A stretch of DNA of 8,622 bases from positions 1-8,622 of the forward strand of contig JAAXIE010000314.1 in the NCBI GenBank assembly GCA_012270525.1, written 5' to 3'. Positions within the stretch are counted from its first letter, which is position 1. Each line of letters opens with the position of its first letter. The notes below the pieces were generated by a model. The model saw only the letters and a list, made by a program, of their open reading frames with translations, ran no database searches and had not been told where the DNA came from. Shown one piece after another: positions 5,630-8,622 of the stretch. Source of the stretch: Dehalococcoidia bacterium (GTDB lineage: Bacteria; Chloroflexota; Dehalococcoidia; UBA3495; JAAXIE01). The translations under genes were made by a program, and so were the position numbers.

Positions 5630-7042
5630 TCACCCACTTACGGGCCCTGCGCCCAGGCCTGGCTCGGTCATCTTGTCGGGGCGCATCAGTTCCTCCAGTT
5701 CCTCCTCCGAGAGGTCGGTCTCACGGCGGGCCACCTCGCGGATGGTCAGGCCACTGGAGGCGGCTTCATTGGCGATTTGGGCCGCTCTGTCGTACCCGAT
5801 TGCGGGGGAAAGGGCGGTACCCAGCATGAGGCCCCGCTCAACCATCCCCGGTCCCACGTCGGTGGCTTCCAGCCCGCTGACGCACTGGTCGGCGAAATTC
5901 TGCGCCGTGGTGGCCAGTAGCGAGATGGACTGCAGCAGGTTATGCCCGGCGACGGGCATCATGGTGTTCAACTCGAAATAGCCCCCATGGGAAGCCATGG
6001 CCACCGATAGGTCGTTGCCCAGTACCTGGGCGGTGACCTGCACCAGCGACTCGGCGATCACCGGGTTCACCTTGCCAGGCATTATGGAACTGCCGGGCTG
6101 CACTTCCGGCAGGGCCAGTTCGCCCAGCCCGGCACGGGGCCCCGATCCGAGGAACCGTATGTCGTTGGCGATCTTGTGCAGGCTGATTGCCACGCTGCGA
6201 AGGATTCCGCTGGCGGCGCTCACCCCGTCGAGGGAGCTCTGGGCTTGGAAATGATTGGTCGTCTCCCAGACTTTGACGCCCGTCATTTCCGACAGGCTGG
6301 CGCAGACCCGCCCGGAGAACTCTGGATGGGCGTTGATGCCCGTTCCAACCGCCGTGCCTCCAAGGGCAACTTCGCCCAGTTCTCCTTGGGCGAACTGCAG
6401 ACGGCGCAGGCTGCGCTCCACCTGGCCTTCGTACCCGCGGAACACCTGCCCCAATCGTATGGGGGTGGCATCCTGCAGGTGGGTGCGAGCCGTCTTGATC
6501 ACGGGCCAGAATTGCTGCGATTTCTGCTCCAGGGCGGACTGCAGGGCCTGCAGGGAAGGGATGAGGCCGCCCTGTATCTCCATGAGGGCGGAGAGGTGGA
6601 TGCATGTGGGTATGACGTCGTTGGACGACTGGCCCATGTTCACGTGGTCGTTGGGATGCACTCGCTTCCCCGGCTGCCCCAGGATCTGCGTGGCCCGGTT
6701 GCCGATGACCTCGTTGGCGTTTGTGTTGGTCGAGGTGCCGGATCCCGTCTGGAAGATGTCCACCACGAAATGGCTGTCCAGCAGGCCGTCGGCCACTTCC
6801 TGGGCGGCTTCTATGATGGCCTGGGCTATATCGGGCTCCAGCAGTTCCAGTTCCATGTTGGCCCGGGCGGCTGCCAGCTTGATGAGGCCGAGGGCGCGGA
6901 TGAACGTGCGGGAGAACCGCAGGTCGCTGATGGGGAAATTCAGCACGGCCCGCATGGTGGAGGCCCCGTAAAGTGCGTCGGCGGGCACCTCCATCGTCCC
7001 CATGGAGTCGCGTTCCGTCCGTGTATTCTTCTCGGCAGTCAA
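5630..7042 (-). CDS. fumC: Class II fumarate hydratase
   Basis: This 470-residue protein of the fumarase/aspartase superfamily is predicted to interconvert fumarate and malate in the TCA cycle as a cytosolic homotetramer. Visible elements in order are SGTSTNTNANEVIGN (101-115), NDHVNMGQSSND (131-142), RTHLQDATPI with His188 (186-195), the GTGINAHPEF loop (233-242), and the superfamily signature GSSIMPGKVN (317-326) with the catalytic-loop serine and Lys324. The numbering nearly coincides with E. coli FumC. The helical C-terminal domain is complete to about residue 445. Aspartate ammonia-lyase is the main alternative, but GTGINAHPEF and the C-terminal LTIREVA region favour fumarase. The TTG start at 7040-7042 is set by GGAGG 7 nt upstream; a 41-residue extension to 7165 has no homology. 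nuoA follows 112 bp downstream. Confidence 0.92.
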   Translation of the reverse strand: MTAEKNTRTERDSMGTMEVPADALYGASTMRAVLNFPISDLRFSRTFIRALGLIKLAAARANMELELLEPDIAQAIIEAAQEVADGLLDSHFVVDIFQTGSGTSTNTNANEVIGNRATQILGQPGKRVHPNDHVNMGQSSNDVIPTCIHLSALMEIQGGLIPSLQALQSALEQKSQQFWPVIKTARTHLQDATPIRLGQVFRGYEGQVERSLRRLQFAQGELGEVALGGTAVGTGINAHPEFSGRVCASLSEMTGVKVWETTNHFQAQSSLDGVSAASGILRSVAISLHKIANDIRFLGSGPRAGLGELALPEVQPGSSIMPGKVNPVIAESLVQVTAQVLGNDLSVAMASHGGYFELNTMMPVAGHNLLQSISLLATTAQNFADQCVSGLEATDVGPGMVERGLMLGTALSPAIGYDRAAQIANEAASSGLTIREVARRETDLSEEELEELMRPDKMTEPGLGAGPVSG

Positions 7043-7049
7043 CCTGGAG

Positions 7050-7057
7050 CCTCCCTT
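7050..7057 (-). promoter_or_regulatory. Ribosome binding site that fixes the TTG start of fumC
   Basis: On the minus strand AAGGGAGG lies 7 nt before the TTG at 7040-7042. It is the strongest Shine-Dalgarno in this stretch. It argues for a TTG start rather than the in-frame ATG codons 14 and 17 codons further in, or the distant upstream start at 7165. Confidence 0.8.
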
Positions 7058-7100
7058 GCGAACAAGCTCTTCGCCAGCCTTCTGTGGCCGCCAGGACCAG

Positions 7101-7108
7101 ATTGTATA
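7101..7108 (-). promoter_or_regulatory. Possible -10 element for fumC
   Basis: TATACAAT on the minus strand lies about 58 bp upstream of the fumC TTG and resembles a -10 box (TACAAT or TATACA). No acceptable -35 hexamer sits 16-18 bp before it, so this is only a weak candidate in the 267-bp gap 7043-7309. I see no RNA gene and no supported ORF in that gap. Confidence 0.3.
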
Positions 7109-7273
7109 GCTTGAGCGATGGTTTGAGTACCTGAGAGGTCTGTTGGCGAATGGTGGCCGTGGCATCCATTAGCCCCATGCGGCGCATCGCGGGAATCTGT
7201 CAACCAAGGCCCCAAAGCTGGGGAATGCGATCGCCGCGACGCAACCCAGGTACGAAGAAATGAGCTCTGGATA

Positions 7274-7309
7274 TGCCCGGTGCCGCATCGCGGGCACGAA
7301 TCGATGCCC
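7274..7309 (-). other. Overlapping inverted repeats just after the sortase-like gene
   Basis: Directly after the TAG stop at 7310-7312, the minus strand can form GGGCA/TGCCC (arms 7305-7309 and 7292-7296). The second arm can instead pair further downstream as TGCCCG/CGGGCA (7291-7296 with 7274-7279) or GTGCC/GGCAC (7293-7297 with 7280-7284). The arms are shared, so these hairpins exclude one another. No run of T follows, so this is not a standard intrinsic terminator; it may mark the 3' end of the message or have no function. Confidence 0.35.
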
Positions 7310-8245
7310 CTAGCTCTTCACGCCCACCAGTTCGCCACGGACTATCAGGCGGTGGTCGTAGACGTTCCGGGGCACCGGAGTGACCATCAGCAGTTGAGGG
7401 CTGCTCTCGTAGTTGAGGGACAGCTGCGCTTGGGGGACCACCCTTGAATCGATGATGCGATACAGGTAGGACTCGGTCCCGTTTTCCATCACGGCGAACA
7501 CCTCGTCGCCGCGGCGCAACATGGCCGGTATCTCGGGAAGCTGGGCGAACACGTTCCCCTCGTCGCGTATGGGGCTCTCCAGGTGTCCGAACAGCCAGGT
7601 GCTGCCCGTTTCGCCTGGGTTGGCGCTTTCCGGTATGTGACCCACCACGTTGTTGGGAGTCTCGTATTGCCGGTAGTTCCCGAGGTCGAGGATCCTGAGT
7701 TGCATGACGTCGGAGTCCACGTCGATGCTGGGAATGATGAGGCGCGTGGGGGCAGGCAACTGGCCAAGGGCGGAGACCCCTTGGGGGACAGACCACTCGC
7801 AATCGGGGTCACCCGGCGTGCAGATGTCCCCAGCCGTAGGCACGAAGGCTGCCAGTTCGGCCCAGTGACTCGCCTTGAGGGCGTTCCCTGGGAAGAGGAT
7901 GGCCTCGCGGGCCAAGTCGGAAGACAACTCGCTAACGGCGACGGGCGGAGCCGGAGCCGGTTCCACCGGAGCAAGTGCCGGGGTGGGGGCTGGAGTGGGA
8001 GTGACCTGGGGCGTCGGTGCCTCAATGGCCGGCGTCGGCACCGGCGTGGCAACGACATCAGGTGCCACGTCGTCAGTGGACCCGCTGAACACAAAGAGAA
8101 CGAGGCTTGCCACAACGGCCCCGATAACTCCCATTATCACAAGCGCACCTATGGAATAGAGCAAAGGGTTCTGGCCAATGGAGCGCGACAGGCGTTGCAA
8201 AAAGCCACGGCGGTTGATCAGGAGATAGTCGTAACCTGCTTCCAT
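7310..8245 (-). CDS. Sortase-family protein lacking the catalytic cysteine (pseudo-sortase)
   Basis: This 311-residue protein has a short basic cytoplasmic N-terminus (1-28), one membrane helix (about 29-53), a Pro/Thr/Ala-rich linker (about 62-104, suited to spanning an envelope layer) and an extracellular sortase beta-barrel domain (about 155-311). The catalytic His is visible as His221 in LFGHLESP and the catalytic Arg as Arg299 in YDHRLIVRG. The TLxTC motif reads LLMVTPVPR, with Pro290 (codon CCG at 7376-7378) in place of the nucleophilic Cys. The neighbouring paralogue has TGT at that codon, so all three bases differ and a single sequencing error cannot explain it. The only cysteines are C142 and C149 in the linker region. 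The ATG at 8243-8245 has a weak ribosome site; an in-frame TAG lies five codons upstream. It is probably not a transpeptidase. It may bind substrate, scaffold or regulate its partner. Confidence 0.85.
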   Translation of the reverse strand: MEAGYDYLLINRRGFLQRLSRSIGQNPLLYSIGALVIMGVIGAVVASLVLFVFSGSTDDVAPDVVATPVPTPAIEAPTPQVTPTPAPTPALAPVEPAPAPPVAVSELSSDLAREAILFPGNALKASHWAELAAFVPTAGDICTPGDPDCEWSVPQGVSALGQLPAPTRLIIPSIDVDSDVMQLRILDLGNYRQYETPNNVVGHIPESANPGETGSTWLFGHLESPIRDEGNVFAQLPEIPAMLRRGDEVFAVMENGTESYLYRIIDSRVVPQAQLSLNYESSPQLLMVTPVPRNVYDHRLIVRGELVGVKS

Positions 8246-8296
8246 GCTACCCCAACACTAAACGTAATGACTCCGGGTATTCCGGCCCGACGCGAG

Positions 8297-8315
8297 GGGC
8301 AGGCTTGGCCTGCCC
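8297..8315. repeat. Perfect 8-bp inverted repeat (hairpin) between the sortase genes
   Basis: GGGCAGGC, then TTG, then GCCTGCCC on the plus strand: eight perfect GC-rich pairs and a 3-nt loop. It lies in the 116-bp gap 8246-8361, which holds no supported ORF and no clear promoter. There is no T tract on either side, so it is not a classical terminator. Its compact form is what one expects of a small dispersed palindromic element, but dispersal cannot be tested from a single window. Confidence 0.6.
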
Positions 8316-8361
8316 ATGTGCCGAACCCAGTCCGCCAACCGCTGCACAGTTCCCGCCGCGG

Positions 8362-8622
8362 TTAGCTCTTTATTCCTTCAAGGACACCCCGCACCACCAA
8401 GCGGTGGTCGTAGATGAAACGGGGAACACAGGTGACCATCAGCAGTTGAGGCGTGCCGTCGTCGGTCAGCCTCAGTTGCTCCTGCGGTACGACCCTGGAC
8501 TCAACGATGCGATAGAGGTAGGACTCGGAACCGTTCTCCACCACGGCATACAGGTCTTCGTTACCCCGCCGGATGAGACCCGGGATTTCGGGCAACTGGG
8601 CGAACACGTTGCCCTCGTCGCG
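8362..8622 (-). CDS. Sortase-family protein, C-terminal part, with intact catalytic Cys
   Basis: The last 86 codons of a sortase domain are present; the gene enters from the right edge at 8622 and ends in TAA at 8362-8364. Visible are RDEGNVFAQLPEI (the region just after the catalytic-His loop), the TLxTC counterpart LLMVTCVPR with the nucleophilic Cys (codon TGT at 8428-8430) and the catalytic Arg in YDHRLVVRG. The catalytic His and any membrane anchor lie outside the window. It is about 70% identical to the C-terminus of the downstream copy by eye, so the two are recent tandem duplicates. No LPxTG-type substrate is seen in the window. The predicted role is transpeptidase attachment of surface proteins. 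An internal GTG at 8605-8607 is not the real start, since homology continues upstream to the edge. Confidence 0.9.
   Translation of the reverse strand, partial: RDEGNVFAQLPEIPGLIRRGNEDLYAVVENGSESYLYRIVESRVVPQEQLRLTDDGTPQLLMVTCVPRFIYDHRLVVRGVLEGIKS

Noticed and set aside
5611..5632. Intrinsic terminator after fumC
   Set aside because: Only a 4-bp GGCC/GGCC stem can form and no T run follows.
6176..7114. A 312-codon plus-strand open frame opposite fumC
   Set aside because: It is antisense to a clear fumarase, with no recognisable motif and no ribosome site; a codon-bias shadow.
7043..7165. N-terminal extension of fumC to an upstream start at 7165
   Set aside because: The extra 41 residues have no similarity to fumarases, and a strong Shine-Dalgarno at 7050-7057 points to the TTG at 7040-7042.
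5940..7187. A 415-codon minus-strand frame overlapping fumC in another phase
   Set aside because: It is rich in Arg, Pro, Gly and His, which is typical out-of-frame translation of GC-rich coding DNA, and the fumC frame explains the region.
7198..7203. TTGACA on the minus strand upstream of fumC as a -35 box
   Set aside because: No -10-like hexamer lies 16-18 bp downstream; the nearest TAATGG is 26 bp away.
7043..7309. tRNA or other structured RNA gene in the sortase-fumC gap
   Set aside because: I found no cloverleaf-like arrangement or T-loop consensus; only small hairpins are present.
1..8622. CRISPR array, insertion sequence or prophage genes
   Set aside because: There are no regularly spaced repeats, no transposase or integrase frames and no phage-like proteins. 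The window is metabolic and surface-protein genes in one direction.

Overview
This window comes from a GC-rich bacterial chromosome, and every gene I can support lies on the minus strand. It reads right to left as a run of housekeeping respiratory genes preceded by two cell-surface sortase-family genes. The likely source is the phylum Chloroflexota (Dehalococcoidia or relatives). The grounds are a nuoABCD-HIJKL cluster that skips nuoE, nuoF and nuoG, together with sortase-like proteins carrying a long Pro/Thr/Ala linker behind a single membrane anchor. That placement is an inference from gene order and protein style, because there is no rRNA or other phylogenetic marker here.

Right part (about 7310-8622): two tandem paralogous sortase-family genes. 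The upstream copy runs off the window edge at 8622 and keeps the catalytic Cys and Arg. The downstream copy is complete (311 aa) and keeps the His and Arg, but has Pro where the nucleophilic Cys should be, so it looks like a pseudo-sortase. A perfect 8-bp inverted repeat with a 3-nt loop sits in the 116-bp gap between them. A 267-bp gap (7043-7309) follows, holding overlapping small inverted repeats, a weak -10-like box and the fumarase ribosome binding site.

Middle (5630-7042): a class II fumarase (fumC) with a TTG start set by a strong Shine-Dalgarno. The 112-bp gap to nuoA contains a near-consensus sigma70-type promoter (TTGACA, 18 bp, TATATT). An 11-bp direct repeat has one copy inside the promoter spacer and the other between the nuoA Shine-Dalgarno and its start codon.

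Left part (1-5517): a tightly packed complex I operon, nuoA-nuoB-nuoC-small ORF-nuoD-nuoH-nuoI-nuoJ-nuoK-nuoL (nuoL cut off at base 1). Most junctions overlap or abut. The NADH-oxidising module genes nuoE, nuoF and nuoG are absent from their usual place between nuoD and nuoH, where the nuoD stop directly touches the nuoH ATG. In their place the cluster has one extra small gene, between nuoC and nuoD, for an 81-residue acidic protein with a HicB/UPF0150-like look.

Together, fumarase (TCA cycle) and complex I (quinone reduction coupled to ion pumping) suggest a respiratory locus with its own promoter. The electron donor of this complex I is not evident from the window. The points most worth following up are the Cys-to-Pro sortase paralogue, the unexplained small ORF inside the nuo operon, and the repeat built into the nuo promoter.
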